Origin: Heyndrickxia camelliae
Lineage (GTDB): Bacteria > Bacillota > Bacilli > Bacillales > Bacillaceae_C
Assembly (NCBI RefSeq): GCF_002844575.1
Contig: NZ_PIQO01000007.1
Coordinates: 62,001 to 126,000 of the forward strand
Length of the DNA stretch: 64,000 bases
Reading direction: 5' to 3'
Shown here piece by piece: positions 26,016-34,880 of this stretch. Numbering within the stretch: position 1 is the stretch's first letter; every line of letters starts with the position of its first letter. Under the pieces are notes generated by a model that saw only the letters and a list, made by a program, of their open reading frames with translations, was not told the origin of the DNA and ran no database searches. The position numbers were made by a program, and so were the translations under genes.

Positions 26016-27195
26016 GGGCATTCACCTCCAATTGCAGAGCTTTAATTCGCTCTACTGCTTCTGTTAGACGCTCTGAAGGAACTGTTAAAGAAATGCGAAA
26101 ATACCCCTCCCCTGATGGTCCGAAGGCATTCCCAGGTGTAATGACCACACCCGCTTCCTCCAAGAGTTTTTCAGCAAACCCTTGTGAAGAGTATCCCTTT
26201 GGAACGGGTGCCCAAATGAAAAAGGATCCCCTTGGTTTTTCCACAGCTATTCCGATTTTTTGCAGTGCCTCTACCATTTTTTCACGTCGTTCCTGATAGA
26301 TGCGGTTGTTTTGGTCAACGGTAGAGTAATCACTGGTCAATGCTTCTGCAGCAGCCTTCTGAATAGGGAGGAACTGACTCGTGTCCGTATTACTTTTAAC
26401 GATGGAAAGTGCACGAATAATCTCTTTATTCCCCACAACATATCCTATCCTCCAGCCGGTCATGTTAAAGCTTTTGGAAAGAGAACCGAATTCTACTGCA
26501 ACATCTTTTGCTCCAGGGACTTGAAGAATGCTCGGAGCCTTATATCCATCAAAGGTTACTAAGTTGTACGCAGCATCGTGAACGATACCAATTTCATGAT
26601 CCTTTGCAAATCGAACTGCTTCTTCCAGCACATCGATTCCCACTGTTGCTGCTGTTGGATTACCGGGATAATTTAAGAACATAAGTTTCGCTTGTTCCTT
26701 ATGTTGATCGGATACCTGCTTATAATCAGGGCGATAGTTTTGGTCAGGAATTAGTGGTAGATCAATACACTCTCCACCAGAGAGATAGGCTGCGGTACGA
26801 TATACTGGGTATCCTGGATCAGGAATTAGCACAACATCACCTGGATCTATCATTGCCGGAATAATATGGGCGATCCCTTCCTTTGATCCAATAAGGGTTA
26901 GCACTTCCGTATTCGGGTCTAAATCGACTTCATAATAATTTTTATAGAAAGCTGCGACTGCTTCCCGAAACTCTTGGCAGCCAGCATAGCCAGAATACTT
27001 AAAATTAAGCGGGTCGGCCAGTTCCTTTGTAAGTCTTTTTACAATAAAATCTGGCGTCGGCAAGTCTGGCGCCCCTATTCCCAAATCAATAATGTCCATT
27101 CCCTTAGCCTGTAATCTCTTCTTTTTTTCATCAATAACCGAAAATAAATACGGCGGTATTCCTTGAACACGCTTCGAAACAAAAGGCACACCCAT
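25999..27195 (-). CDS. PLP-dependent aminotransferase class I/II
   Basis: A 398-residue fold type I aminotransferase close in style to LL-diaminopimelate and related aminotransferases. The PLP-binding Lys is in 'EFGSLSKSFNMTGWRIGYVV' (around residue 240); 'LNYPGNPTAATV' and the C-terminal Arg in 'GYFRISLTVPSERL' are present. It opens the leftward operon, overlapping the ThDP gene. In a lysine pathway it would convert 2-aminoadipate to 2-oxoadipate. A TATAAT -10 and an IclR-type dyad lie 30-50 bases upstream. Confidence 0.85.
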   Translation of the reverse strand: MGVPFVSKRVQGIPPYLFSVIDEKKKRLQAKGMDIIDLGIGAPDLPTPDFIVKRLTKELADPLNFKYSGYAGCQEFREAVAAFYKNYYEVDLDPNTEVLTLIGSKEGIAHIIPAMIDPGDVVLIPDPGYPVYRTAAYLSGGECIDLPLIPDQNYRPDYKQVSDQHKEQAKLMFLNYPGNPTAATVGIDVLEEAVRFAKDHEIGIVHDAAYNLVTFDGYKAPSILQVPGAKDVAVEFGSLSKSFNMTGWRIGYVVGNKEIIRALSIVKSNTDTSQFLPIQKAAAEALTSDYSTVDQNNRIYQERREKMVEALQKIGIAVEKPRGSFFIWAPVPKGYSSQGFAEKLLEEAGVVITPGNAFGPSGEGYFRISLTVPSERLTEAVERIKALQLEVNAHVPDS

Positions 27196-27224
27196 TCCCC
27201 CTCACTATCCTTTTACTGACATTT

Positions 27225-27245
27225 CATTATATGAAACTATGTTTC
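27225..27245 (-). promoter_or_regulatory. Operon promoter -10 and IclR-type operator
   Basis: Reading leftward, a perfect dyad TGAAACATAGTTTCA (27231-27245) is immediately followed by TATAAT (27225-27230). A dyad right against the -10 is a textbook repressor position, and GAAAC-N3-GTTTC matches sites known for IclR/KdgR-type regulators. The -35 is poorly conserved. Confidence 0.6.
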
Positions 27246-27267
27246 AAATATGACTTTTGTGGAGAAA

Positions 27268-27320
27268 AACATGGGGACGGTTCGCTTGTTTCCAAAAAAC
27301 AAGCGAACCGTCCCCATGTT
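27268..27320 (-). terminator. Perfect 24-bp inverted repeat hairpin
   Basis: Arms 27268-27291 and 27297-27320 are perfect complements (AACATGGGGACGGTTCGCTTG and on) with a five-base loop. Leftward the stem runs into a T-rich flank, so it can terminate the small gene upstream. Its GGGGACGGTTC core resembles repeats common in Bacillaceae genomes. Confidence 0.65.
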
Positions 27321-27322
27321 AC

Positions 27323-27616
27323 TTACTCCTCCCATCTAAGAAAAACCCAAAAATCTAACATATCAATACGAAAAGATGTTGGGATGAAGACAAATTCCTC
27401 CCTGATACTTTGAATATTAGGATATTTGGCTGCCACTTCACGATATGCTCTGCTTAGGATATCCTTTTCTCTTTCGGTTGGTTGATCATCAAAATAAGCA
27501 ATCCAAAGCAGAGAATTATAATCATTTCTTACGGTTAGTCCCCTCAATTTTTTAGGTATTGCTCCAATTAGTGCCTGCTGGGAAGATAATAGTAATTCAT
27601 CTTTATCAATGGACAT
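27323..27616 (-). CDS. Conserved-looking small protein, unknown function
   Basis: A 97-residue protein with the pattern 'LIGAIPKKLRGLTVRNDYNS' then 'IAYFDDQPTEREKDILSRAY', likely a small alpha/beta fold. I have the impression of a family of small stand-alone proteins with LLGAIP..LRGVTV, but I cannot name it. I chose ATG 27616 because AGGTGA lies just upstream; GTG or ATG at 27625/27622 are alternatives. It sits between a flippase and the lysine-type operon, all leftward. Confidence 0.55.
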   Translation of the reverse strand: MSIDKDELLLSSQQALIGAIPKKLRGLTVRNDYNSLLWIAYFDDQPTEREKDILSRAYREVAAKYPNIQSIREEFVFIPTSFRIDMLDFWVFLRWEE

Positions 27617-27682
27617 ATTCATCACCTGTACAATTTAGATTTTCTTCATTCTTACTGGAGGAACTACTGAAATACCTCCAGT

Positions 27683-29011
27683 TTAGTAGGATTGTTTGTA
27701 AGGCTTTCGTAGAATTAAGCTCACACCGATTTTTTTGCATATCGTGACATAATGCAGGAGCATTAACAACAATGAGCTAGTATTCATAGCAAGTATAATA
27801 CCGATCATTTGGTAATGTGGATTAGAGCCTAAAATATACATCATGATAAACATTACAATCGTCGCCCATATATAGTGAATTAAAGAATCTGTAATTAACC
27901 CTATTCCTATTAAAAAGGCCTGTAATGGGATGACAAAATAATGAAAGAGAAAATAGGGCCATAATAATTGCAAATAAAAAGGCGCTAATGCTGATTTAAA
28001 AAATAAATGGGTTAATGGCTCTGCAAAATAGTGAAAAACAAGTATTGCAGGCACGCCGTAGAGAAAAGTCATAACCATTACCTGTTGCAGAAGCTTCTGC
28101 AGCTTAACAAAATCCTTTTGAGCATACGCCTCGGATACAGTTGGTATGAGCACGGTAGAAAAGGAATGAGCAATAAAGGCTGGAAAAAAACCGATACTAA
28201 AAGCGACGCCGGATACAATCCCGAAATGCTCCAGTGCTACTGTTCCTGTTAACCCTGCCTTCATTAGAGCCGCCTTAATTAAAAATGGCTGGATTGCGTG
28301 GGCAATAGAATGTGAAATCCGCATACCAGTTGTCGGCAAGGATACGGCCAACAAGCTTTTTCGCACATTCTTTCCGCTTAAACGAATACTTCCTCTATTC
28401 TTCATCTTCTTCATTTGTACATAAAATTGTTGTAACAAATATAGGAGGACAACTAGTTCACTTCCAACCAATGTACTTAAAGCAATTAATATGGAAGTCT
28501 CTAGTTCAAATTGGAATAAATGAAAGATAAAAACGAGTAACAGTAGCTGTGCAAATTTTCGTGTGAAATTTGCAGTCGCAATTTTCCCCATATGCTGAAC
28601 ACCCATAAAATAGCCTCTAGCAATGGAAGAAAAAGATGTGATGGGAATCAAAATAACAACAAGCAGTCGTATGTACGGATGATATTGATTGAAAGCGGGA
28701 ATGATTGGCAGAACACAAATTGTCACGATTGTTAAAACAATCGTAAAAAACGCTGCAAAACGGATTCCATGCCGAAGCATACTGGCATGGTATTTTTCCT
28801 CTTTTTCTGCGATATACTTTGATATAGAGACCGTAAGCTCCATACTAGCTAGAACAACCACAAAAAAGACTAATGGCAATATCGACATATATAAACCCAT
28901 TCCAACACCGCCAAGCTCTTTTGCTAATACCATATTGACTAAAAACTCAATGCACTCTCCTAAAAAGGCTACGACTGCTAATACAAATATTCCTTTAAAA
29001 AAAGATCTCAT
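27683..29011 (-). CDS. Polysaccharide/lipid flippase, MATE-like (SpoVB-type)
   Basis: A 442-residue membrane protein with about twelve to fourteen helices, of the polysaccharide biosynthesis / MVF flippase superfamily to which SpoVB and YtgP belong. The start 'SFFKGIFVLAVVAFLGECIE' and 'LVVILIPITSFSSIARGYFM' are typical. It would move a lipid-linked sugar or similar lipid across the membrane. I chose ATG 29011 because GGGAG lies at good spacing. It stands alone, so its substrate is unknown; SpoVB itself is possible but not demonstrated. Confidence 0.75.
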   Translation of the reverse strand: MRSFFKGIFVLAVVAFLGECIEFLVNMVLAKELGGVGMGLYMSILPLVFFVVVLASMELTVSISKYIAEKEEKYHASMLRHGIRFAAFFTIVLTIVTICVLPIIPAFNQYHPYIRLLVVILIPITSFSSIARGYFMGVQHMGKIATANFTRKFAQLLLLVFIFHLFQFELETSILIALSTLVGSELVVLLYLLQQFYVQMKKMKNRGSIRLSGKNVRKSLLAVSLPTTGMRISHSIAHAIQPFLIKAALMKAGLTGTVALEHFGIVSGVAFSIGFFPAFIAHSFSTVLIPTVSEAYAQKDFVKLQKLLQQVMVMTFLYGVPAILVFHYFAEPLTHLFFKSALAPFYLQLLWPYFLFHYFVIPLQAFLIGIGLITDSLIHYIWATIVMFIMMYILGSNPHYQMIGIILAMNTSSLLLMLLHYVTICKKIGVSLILRKPYKQSY

Positions 29012-29447
29012 AGTGTGTCTCCCTTTACTTATTACCTTTATCATGAAGGCTCTTCTTTTAATAAAAGAAAAGATGCCTTACAACATACTGTTTTTTTCGT
29101 GATATCCATATAAAAAAACACAGTATGTCGGAAAAGCCATATTAAAGGATATGAGACAAGTCCTCGGAATATATGTAAAGATTTATTTTTTTTTGAAACT
29201 ATTCATTCGGCTTTTAGTAATAATGGAGGCATAACAACCAATGTGATAGCAATTTTATCCTTATTCGATTAAAAAAGTTTACACTAAGCAATTTGCATTA
29301 TTAAGGAAAGCTAGAATTTAGTTTCCCTAGTAAATGGATAACACGTGTAAGATTCGCGATTAGATAAAAAATTTCGCGTCCAACAGGGCATGCCTCCCGA
29401 TACCACGAGTATGAAAAGGCACAAAGGATTCCCTTTGTGCCTAGCAT
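29012..29447. other. Intergenic stretch with a hairpin pair
   Basis: Holds an inverted repeat at about 29083-29127 (ACATACTG ... CAGTATGT around a long AT-rich loop), short frames only, and at its right end the terminator of the SDR gene. I see no RNA family signature. Confidence 0.45.
29414..29442 (-). terminator. Rho-independent terminator of the SDR gene
   Basis: AGGCACAAAGG/CCTTTGTGCCT stem with TTTT on the leftward side, directly after the stop codon. Confidence 0.75.
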
Positions 29448-30374
29448 TTAGGAATTAACCATGGTGCCTCCGTTTACATGGATGACCTGTCCGGTCACAT
29501 AACTAGAATCGTCCGATGCCAGATAGACGTAGGCTGGAGCAAGTTCATACGGTTGACCGGCACGTTTCATTGGAGTATCCGAACCGAATTTTGCTACTTT
29601 TTCTGCTGAAAAACTAGACGGAATAAGCGGTGTCCAAATCGGACCAGGTGCAACTGCATTCACTCTTATTCCTTTTTTCACTAGATTTTGAGAAAGGGAT
29701 CGGGTAAAAGCAACTATCGCTCCCTTTGTAGCGGAGTAATCAATTAAAGTTTTTTCTCCTTCGTAGGCAACAACAGATGCTGTATTAATAATGGCACTTC
29801 CCTTCCCCATATAAGGGAGGGCTTCCCGAGTCATATAGAAAAAACTATAAATATTTGTTTTAAAAGTATGATCCCATTGTTCACTAGTAATATCTAATAG
29901 ACTTTTTTGCGGATATTGAACACCATGATTATTTACAAGAATATCAAGCCGCTTAAATCGTTTAATCGTTCTTTCCACTACAGTTCTGCAGTGGTTTTCA
30001 TCTGTTAAATCGCCAACTATCAGCAAACACTTCTGCCCTAATTCCTCAATTCTTCTTTTGGTTCGAAGCGCATCTTCGTCTTCATAGGAATAATAGTAAG
30101 GAATAACAATGTTAGCTCCTTCTTTTGCAAAGGCAATAGCTGTTGCTGCCCCTATACCGCTATCTCCCCCTGTAATAATGGCCACTTTTCCTTTTAATTT
30201 TCCGCCCGGTTTATACTGATCATTTTCAATGATTGGCCTAGGTTTCATTAACCTTTCAATTCCAGGCTGCTTATCTTGATGCTGGGGAGGAAATCTATTT
30301 GGCTTTTTGGGAGGCTTTACTCTCACGGGATTATAATACGGATATGTGGGATACACTGGATACATTCGATACAT
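29448..30374 (-). CDS. Short-chain dehydrogenase/reductase (YhdF/YdaD-like)
   Basis: A 308-residue SDR oxidoreductase of the general-stress group. After an unusual Tyr/Pro-rich head ([20 protein letters not shown]) comes the cofactor motif '[20 protein letters not shown]' (residues 67-86), then NNHG, the catalytic Ser in '[12 protein letters not shown]' and YxxxK as 'YSATKGAI'. GAGGTGAT precedes the ATG. Relatives in B. subtilis belong to the sigma-B stress or sporulation regulons; I see no clear promoter. Substrate unknown. Confidence 0.85.
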   Translation of the reverse strand: MYRMYPVYPTYPYYNPVRVKPPKKPNRFPPQHQDKQPGIERLMKPRPIIENDQYKPGGKLKGKVAIITGGDSGIGAATAIAFAKEGANIVIPYYYSYEDEDALRTKRRIEELGQKCLLIVGDLTDENHCRTVVERTIKRFKRLDILVNNHGVQYPQKSLLDITSEQWDHTFKTNIYSFFYMTREALPYMGKGSAIINTASVVAYEGEKTLIDYSATKGAIVAFTRSLSQNLVKKGIRVNAVAPGPIWTPLIPSSFSAEKVAKFGSDTPMKRAGQPYELAPAYVYLASDDSSYVTGQVIHVNGGTMVNS

Positions 30375-30686
30375 AAGACATCACCTCGTGGATAGGCATT
30401 TACCCTTTAGTGTATTCTTCCGTAAAAAAATGGTGCCACCTATTATTGTTAACCGTATTTTTTTTAGGTTGACAAATTCGGATGTAATCTATTATTCTTT
30501 TATTATGGATGTTTTCGCATTGATTGTTGGTTTTCGTCATAGTTACAGATCCAAAACAGACGAGGCTGCGGGGAACTTACACTTATCAAATTTACACATT
30601 ATCCCCCAATTAATGTAGTTATCTAAAGTTTTATCATTCAAAAGAAAAATGCCTTTATTACTACATATGAAAAAGGGGAATGATTA
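30375..30686. other. Intergenic region upstream of bioY
   Basis: Divergent promoter region between the SDR and bioY genes. It holds the BirA-type operator at 30446-30475; nothing else is recognised. Confidence 0.5.
30446..30475 (+). promoter_or_regulatory. BirA operator upstream of bioY
   Basis: TTGTTAACC, twelve bases, GGTTGACAA: a near-perfect inverted repeat matching the Firmicute BirA site (TTGTTAAC...GTTAACAA). Indicates repression of bioY by biotin-loaded BirA. Confidence 0.75.
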
Positions 30687-31292
30687 ATGGGACAGCAAAA
30701 ATTACGTGCAATTGATCTTTGTTATGCCGCTATGTTTGTGGCTTTAACAATGATTGGTGCAAATCTGACTTCTCTTGTACCATTTTTAGTAGTTGGGGGC
30801 GTCCCAATTACATTGCAAACTTTCTTTGCCATATTATCAGGTGTGGTCTTAGGAAGTCGTCTTGGCGCTATTTCCATGACTGTATATACCTTTGTGGGAT
30901 TGGTGGGTGCTCCTGTTTTTGCAGGATTTAGCGGGGGACCGAGAACTATTTTATCTCCAACTTTTGGCTTTATCCTTTCGTTTATACTCCTATCTTATAT
31001 TGCAGGAAAGATAGTGGAAAAATCTAATAAAAAATTATACTCTTATATTATTGCTGCACTTATTGGTATGATTATTAACTATATTTTCGGGACAAACTGG
31101 ATGTATTTTGCTTATAAAATTTGGGCAGAAGCTCCGGAAGGCTTTACTTATAAAATTGCATGGGTATGGATGCTGGCACCACTGCCAAAGGACACCATTC
31201 TCTCTATATTCGCAGGGGTGATGGCGTATCGACTCCATAAAACGGTAAGACTCAAAAGAGTGCATACCGCTAACCAGCAAAAAAGTGCATAA
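30687..31292 (+). CDS. bioY: Biotin transporter BioY
   Basis: A 201-residue membrane protein of the BioY family, the substrate-binding S component of ECF-type biotin uptake. The family segments 'GVPITLQTFFAILSGVVLGS' and 'YTFVGLVGAPVFAGFSGG' are unmistakable, and 'PTFGFILSF' follows. Six membrane helices are expected. AAAAGGGGAATGATTA precedes the ATG. The BirA-type operator 220 bases upstream shows biotin control. Confidence 0.93.
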   Translation: MGQQKLRAIDLCYAAMFVALTMIGANLTSLVPFLVVGGVPITLQTFFAILSGVVLGSRLGAISMTVYTFVGLVGAPVFAGFSGGPRTILSPTFGFILSFILLSYIAGKIVEKSNKKLYSYIIAALIGMIINYIFGTNWMYFAYKIWAEAPEGFTYKIAWVWMLAPLPKDTILSIFAGVMAYRLHKTVRLKRVHTANQQKSA

Positions 31293-31298
31293 ATAAAA

Positions 31299-31406
31299 GA
31301 GGCTGGGATATAAGTAAAAAACACGAAAACAAAAACGCATGAAATCAAGGTTTTTAAATTTGATTTCATGCGTTTTTTTGATTTTCACTGCGTTTTATCC
31401 CACCCT
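31299..31406. repeat. Nested inverted repeat with GAGGCTGGGATA ends
   Basis: Outer arms AGGCTGGGATATAAG and TTATCCCACCC enclose a perfect inner terminator stem (31331-31348 with 31360-31379, followed by seven T). The outer motif resembles the GAGGCTGGGACATAA repeats seen between genes in many Firmicutes. It lies between convergent bioY and map genes and ends both transcripts. Confidence 0.6.
31331..31380. terminator. Terminator between bioY and map
   Basis: AAAAACGCATGAAATCAA/TTGATTTCATGCGTTTTT stem with T-runs in both directions. Confidence 0.85.
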
Positions 31407-31409
31407 TTT

Positions 31410-32153
31410 TTATAGGGTTAAAATAATTGGTTTGTCCTTCGTAACGATAACCGTATGCTCAACTTGTGCAACAAAGCTTCCATCAGGCGTTTTAAAGGTC
31501 CAACCGTCATCCATTTCCTCAACCTCTTCTGCACCGGTAGAGATAAACGGTTCAAATGCGATAACCATACCATCTCTTAGTAAATCATTATCCCACGGTT
31601 CAAAGTAGTTCATAATGTAATCCGGCTTTTCATGCAAAGCCCTTCCAACCCCATGCCCAGTTAGATTCATAATAACTGTAAAACCACTTCTCTTTGCTTC
31701 ATTCATAACAGCCTTACCAATTTGGTTTTGCTTTGTTCCCGCTTTAATTTTTGCCAATCCCTTTTGAAAGGCTCTTTCCGCACAGTCACAAAGTTCCTGT
31801 AATTTAGGATCACCATTTCCTATCACAAAGGATATGCCTGTATCAGCATAATAGCCATTCAATGAGCCTGATACATCAATATTTATTAGGTCACCCTCTT
31901 GCAAAATACGTTCACTTGGAATCCCATGAGCAACCTCATCATTTACACTAATACAAGTATACCCTGGAAAGTCATATTCTCCTTTTGGACCGGATATCGC
32001 TCCATTTTCTTCAAAAAGCTTGCCAGCTACCTCATCCAGTTCCTTAGTAGTAACACCCGGCTTTGCCTGTCTTTTCAACTCGTCACGTATGGTTGCGACC
32101 AGTTTACCTATTTTCTTTAAACCTTCTATATCTTGGTCATTTTTTATGATCAT
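31410..32153 (-). CDS. Methionine aminopeptidase, type I (YflG-like second copy)
   Basis: A 247-residue MetAP that removes the initiator Met from nascent proteins. Metal ligands are visible: Asp in 'LINIDVSGSLNG' and 'YYADTG', His in 'NLTGHGVGRALHEKPD', Glu in 'IAFEPFIS', and the last Glu in 'VAQVEHTVIV'. The sequence is of the stand-alone YflG kind rather than the ribosomal-operon map, since no secY/adk neighbours are present. AGGAGG precedes the ATG. Confidence 0.88.
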   Translation of the reverse strand: MIIKNDQDIEGLKKIGKLVATIRDELKRQAKPGVTTKELDEVAGKLFEENGAISGPKGEYDFPGYTCISVNDEVAHGIPSERILQEGDLINIDVSGSLNGYYADTGISFVIGNGDPKLQELCDCAERAFQKGLAKIKAGTKQNQIGKAVMNEAKRSGFTVIMNLTGHGVGRALHEKPDYIMNYFEPWDNDLLRDGMVIAFEPFISTGAEEVEEMDDGWTFKTPDGSFVAQVEHTVIVTKDKPIILTL

Positions 32154-32292
32154 TTGTCGATCCTCCTATTTCAATCCGTGAAAATATTGTAGCAATTTGT
32201 CATGATTTCATACATAAAAAACTTATTCTAATTTATTATATAGGAAAAAAGTTTCTCTTTCCAAAATCCCTTATCCATCTTTCGTAACAGAA

Positions 32293-32309
32293 TGTAATAC
32301 TTTTGTAAC
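32293..32309 (+). promoter_or_regulatory. WalR box upstream of the NlpC/P60 gene
   Basis: TGTAAT-ACTTT-TGTAAC is an exact match to the WalR (YycF) direct-repeat consensus TGTWAH-N5-TGTWAH, about 130 bases before the start codon. It would place this hydrolase under the essential WalRK wall-homeostasis system. Confidence 0.7.
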
Positions 32310-32441
32310 ATTATTTAAAGTAACTGTAACCTAAGTTTCGACAATTTTCTGATATATTAAAACTATCAAATAGGACAAATTTGCTAGAATCGATTAATTC
32401 TCTAATTATTATACAACAAACACACGAGGTGACCCTACTAA

Positions 32442-32879
32442 ATGAAGCGTATCGCACCATTTCTGCTAACACTGTTACTAGGAATCGTTTTTTTACTACC
32501 AGCTAAAGAAGCTGCTGCAGCTTCTTCTCCTAAAGTCATTACTGTAGCAAAAAAATACATAGGAACTCCTTACAGATATGGTGGGATTACGCCTAAGGGC
32601 TTTGATTGTTCGGGCTTTGTCTCTTATTCTTATAAAAAAGCCGGAGTCGCTTTACCACATTCGGCAGCAGCTATGTTTAAGAAAGGAAAGTCTGTTAAAA
32701 AATCTAAGTTAAAACCTGGTGACCTTGTGTTTTTTAATACTGGCTCAAAAAAAGTCTCTCACGTTGCAATATACATAGGTAACAATAAAGTTATTCATTC
32801 GGTATCAAAAGGAGTAAAAATTGATTGTTTGAGCAATCCTTATTGGAAGACAAGATACATTGGAGCAAAAAGAGTTTAA
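32442..32879 (+). CDS. Secreted NlpC/P60 peptidoglycan endopeptidase
   Basis: A 145-residue wall hydrolase with an N-terminal signal peptide (cleavage likely after 'PAKEAAAA') and a bare NlpC/P60 domain without binding modules. Catalytic residues are Cys in 'GFDCSGFVSYSYKKAG', His in 'KVSHVAIYIGNNKVIH' and a third polar residue in the following strand. It cuts stem peptides, probably between D-gamma-glutamate and diaminopimelate. GAGGTGA precedes the ATG, and an exact WalR box lies upstream. Confidence 0.88.
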   Translation: MKRIAPFLLTLLLGIVFLLPAKEAAAASSPKVITVAKKYIGTPYRYGGITPKGFDCSGFVSYSYKKAGVALPHSAAAMFKKGKSVKKSKLKPGDLVFFNTGSKKVSHVAIYIGNNKVIHSVSKGVKIDCLSNPYWKTRYIGAKRV

Positions 32880-32889
32880 TAGACTAGTT

Positions 32890-32918
32890 GAAAGCAGCTT
32901 TCTGGCTGCTTTTTTTTG
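32890..32918 (+). terminator. Rho-independent terminator
   Basis: AAAGCAGC/GCTGCTTT stem followed by a long T-run. Confidence 0.85.
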
Positions 32919-32936
32919 TTACCTAATTATCTGCAA

Positions 32937-32965
32937 GAGCTGACAGGTATCCCTGTCAGCTCTTA
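32937..32965 (-). terminator. Terminator of the ABC-F gene
   Basis: AAGAGCTGACAGG/CCTGTCAGCTCTT stem with a small loop, directly after the stop codon; no strong T-run. Confidence 0.55.
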
Positions 32966-32966
32966 A

Positions 32967-34850
32967 TTATTCTCCCTCTGCTTTTTCTAACTCCTCGTAT
33001 ATCACATTTCTTCTTAATTCCAACCTATTTACTTCATACTGCAATGCCTGCAATGATTGTAATTCTGTTTCTTTTCTCATTTTTTTATGAATTTCACTGA
33101 TAGAATACTCTATTTGTTCGATTTCCTGTTCAAGAATAAGCAGTTTATCCTTTTCTGCTTTTATTTCTAACGTGTTGACGTCTTTGTGCGAAGTGGTTTT
33201 GGATGGTGATTCTTTTAGTTGCCGAAGCTCTACCATTTTCTGCTTTGCCCATTCATAATTCCCTTCGAAACAATGGACAGTTTGATCTTCCAGCCAATAT
33301 ATTCTATTAAACAAACGATTTAAAAAATACCGATCATGAGAGACAGCAATAATTGTTCCATGAAATCCTTCCAAAGCTTCTTCTATTACCTCAACCGAAT
33401 CAATATCCAAGTGATTGGTCGGTTCATCTAGAATAAGAAGATTTATATCCTTACACATTAATTGTGCTAGGCGAAGTCTCATGCGCTCTCCCCCACTAAG
33501 CTGGTTTACTTTCCGAAAGACGGAATGTCCATAGAAGAGAAATCTCGCTAGTATATGGCGCGCCTCCCCTTCTGAAACATGTACTTCATTTCGAAATTCT
33601 TCTATCACTGTATGCTTTAAACTGTTACTGTAAACATGCTGTGATAGATACCCAATGTTGAGATTACTCCCCAGTTTTATTTCTCCCTTATCTGGAAACA
33701 CATATTCAAGCATCATTTTTATTAACGTGGATTTCCCAGTACCATTTTCCCCTATGATTGCCACTTTCTCACCGTATTGCACATGCATATTCACTTGTTC
33801 AAATAACACCCTGCTATCATAGGATTTTGCTACCTCCTTAAAGGTAACGACATCTTTACCACTTCTTTCTAAGCCATCGAAATCAACCTCTATTTTTTTA
33901 CGATTTAATAATGGCTTATCAAGTTTCACCATTCTTTCCAGTGCGCGCTCCATATTTCGGGCTCGTTTGTGAAGTCCCTCATTGGGAGGATTCGCACGAT
34001 TCGCCCATTCTTTTAACCGTTTGATTGCCTCTTTCATTTTCCGGATCTTTTTTTGTTGCTCTTGATAGGCCTGGAATTCGATAAGCAATCTTTCCTCTTT
34101 CTCCTTTGCATACCCTGTAAAATCAGCGTGATATACTTGCAATTCTCCATCTTCTAAGTCCACTATTTTGTTCACCACTTCATCTAAGAAATAGCGATCA
34201 TGTGATATAAGAATGACCGTGCCACTGTATTCACGTATAAAACTCCCCAACCACTCCACAGCTTGCAGGTCCAAATGATTAGTTGGCTCATCCAATAATA
34301 ACAAATCAGGATTTTTCAATAAGATAAGTGCTAAACCAACTTTTGTCCTTTCCCCACCACTCAATTGATTAAATAATTGAGGAAGCAGGCTGGCAATATT
34401 TAATCCATTAACTACGCGATCGATGCTCGAATCGATTTCATAACCGCCATGCTGAATGAAATAATCTTGCAATTCTCCATAAAGATTTATTAACTTTTCT
34501 AGTTTCACTTGCTCTTTTTCTTTTCCCATTTCGGTTTCGAGTTGTGTCATTTTCAATTGAGTATCCAGTAGGGATTGAAAAGCCGTCTTTAATACATCTT
34601 CAACCGTCATATCCCTAGGATAGTCTGGAACCTGGGCTAAGTAGCCAGTCTTCAAGCCTTTTTTCCAATGAACTTGCCCTGTATCTTGCGTCTCGATTCC
34701 AGCTATAATTTTTAACAAGGTGGTTTTTCCACTTCCGTTTCTTCCAACCAGACCAATACATTCTTTTTCATTTATTTCCAGAGACAAATTATCGAATATT
34801 ATATTTCCTCCGTAGGATTTACCAATTTCCTTTATACTGCAAATAATCAT
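32967..34850 (-). CDS. ABC-F ATPase, probable ribosome-protection type
   Basis: A 627-residue protein with two tandem ABC domains and no membrane segment, so it acts on the ribosome, not in transport. Walker A motifs are 'GLVGRNGSGKTTLLK' and 'IIGENGTGKSTLIK'; both signatures are LSGGER-T/M, with 'LLLDEPTNHLDLQ' and 'LILDEPTNHLDID'. The linker 'WANRANPPNEGLHKRARNME' and a coiled C-terminal extension follow. A leader peptide and two hairpins upstream mean attenuation, as seen for antibiotic-resistance ABC-F genes such as vmlR, vga and msr. The drug class cannot be read from sequence. AAAAGGAG precedes the ATG. Confidence 0.83.
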   Translation of the reverse strand: MIICSIKEIGKSYGGNIIFDNLSLEINEKECIGLVGRNGSGKTTLLKIIAGIETQDTGQVHWKKGLKTGYLAQVPDYPRDMTVEDVLKTAFQSLLDTQLKMTQLETEMGKEKEQVKLEKLINLYGELQDYFIQHGGYEIDSSIDRVVNGLNIASLLPQLFNQLSGGERTKVGLALILLKNPDLLLLDEPTNHLDLQAVEWLGSFIREYSGTVILISHDRYFLDEVVNKIVDLEDGELQVYHADFTGYAKEKEERLLIEFQAYQEQQKKIRKMKEAIKRLKEWANRANPPNEGLHKRARNMERALERMVKLDKPLLNRKKIEVDFDGLERSGKDVVTFKEVAKSYDSRVLFEQVNMHVQYGEKVAIIGENGTGKSTLIKMMLEYVFPDKGEIKLGSNLNIGYLSQHVYSNSLKHTVIEEFRNEVHVSEGEARHILARFLFYGHSVFRKVNQLSGGERMRLRLAQLMCKDINLLILDEPTNHLDIDSVEVIEEALEGFHGTIIAVSHDRYFLNRLFNRIYWLEDQTVHCFEGNYEWAKQKMVELRQLKESPSKTTSHKDVNTLEIKAEKDKLLILEQEIEQIEYSISEIHKKMRKETELQSLQALQYEVNRLELRRNVIYEELEKAEGE

Positions 34851-34880
34851 TTACACGCTCTCCTTTTCAATTTTTTGAAC

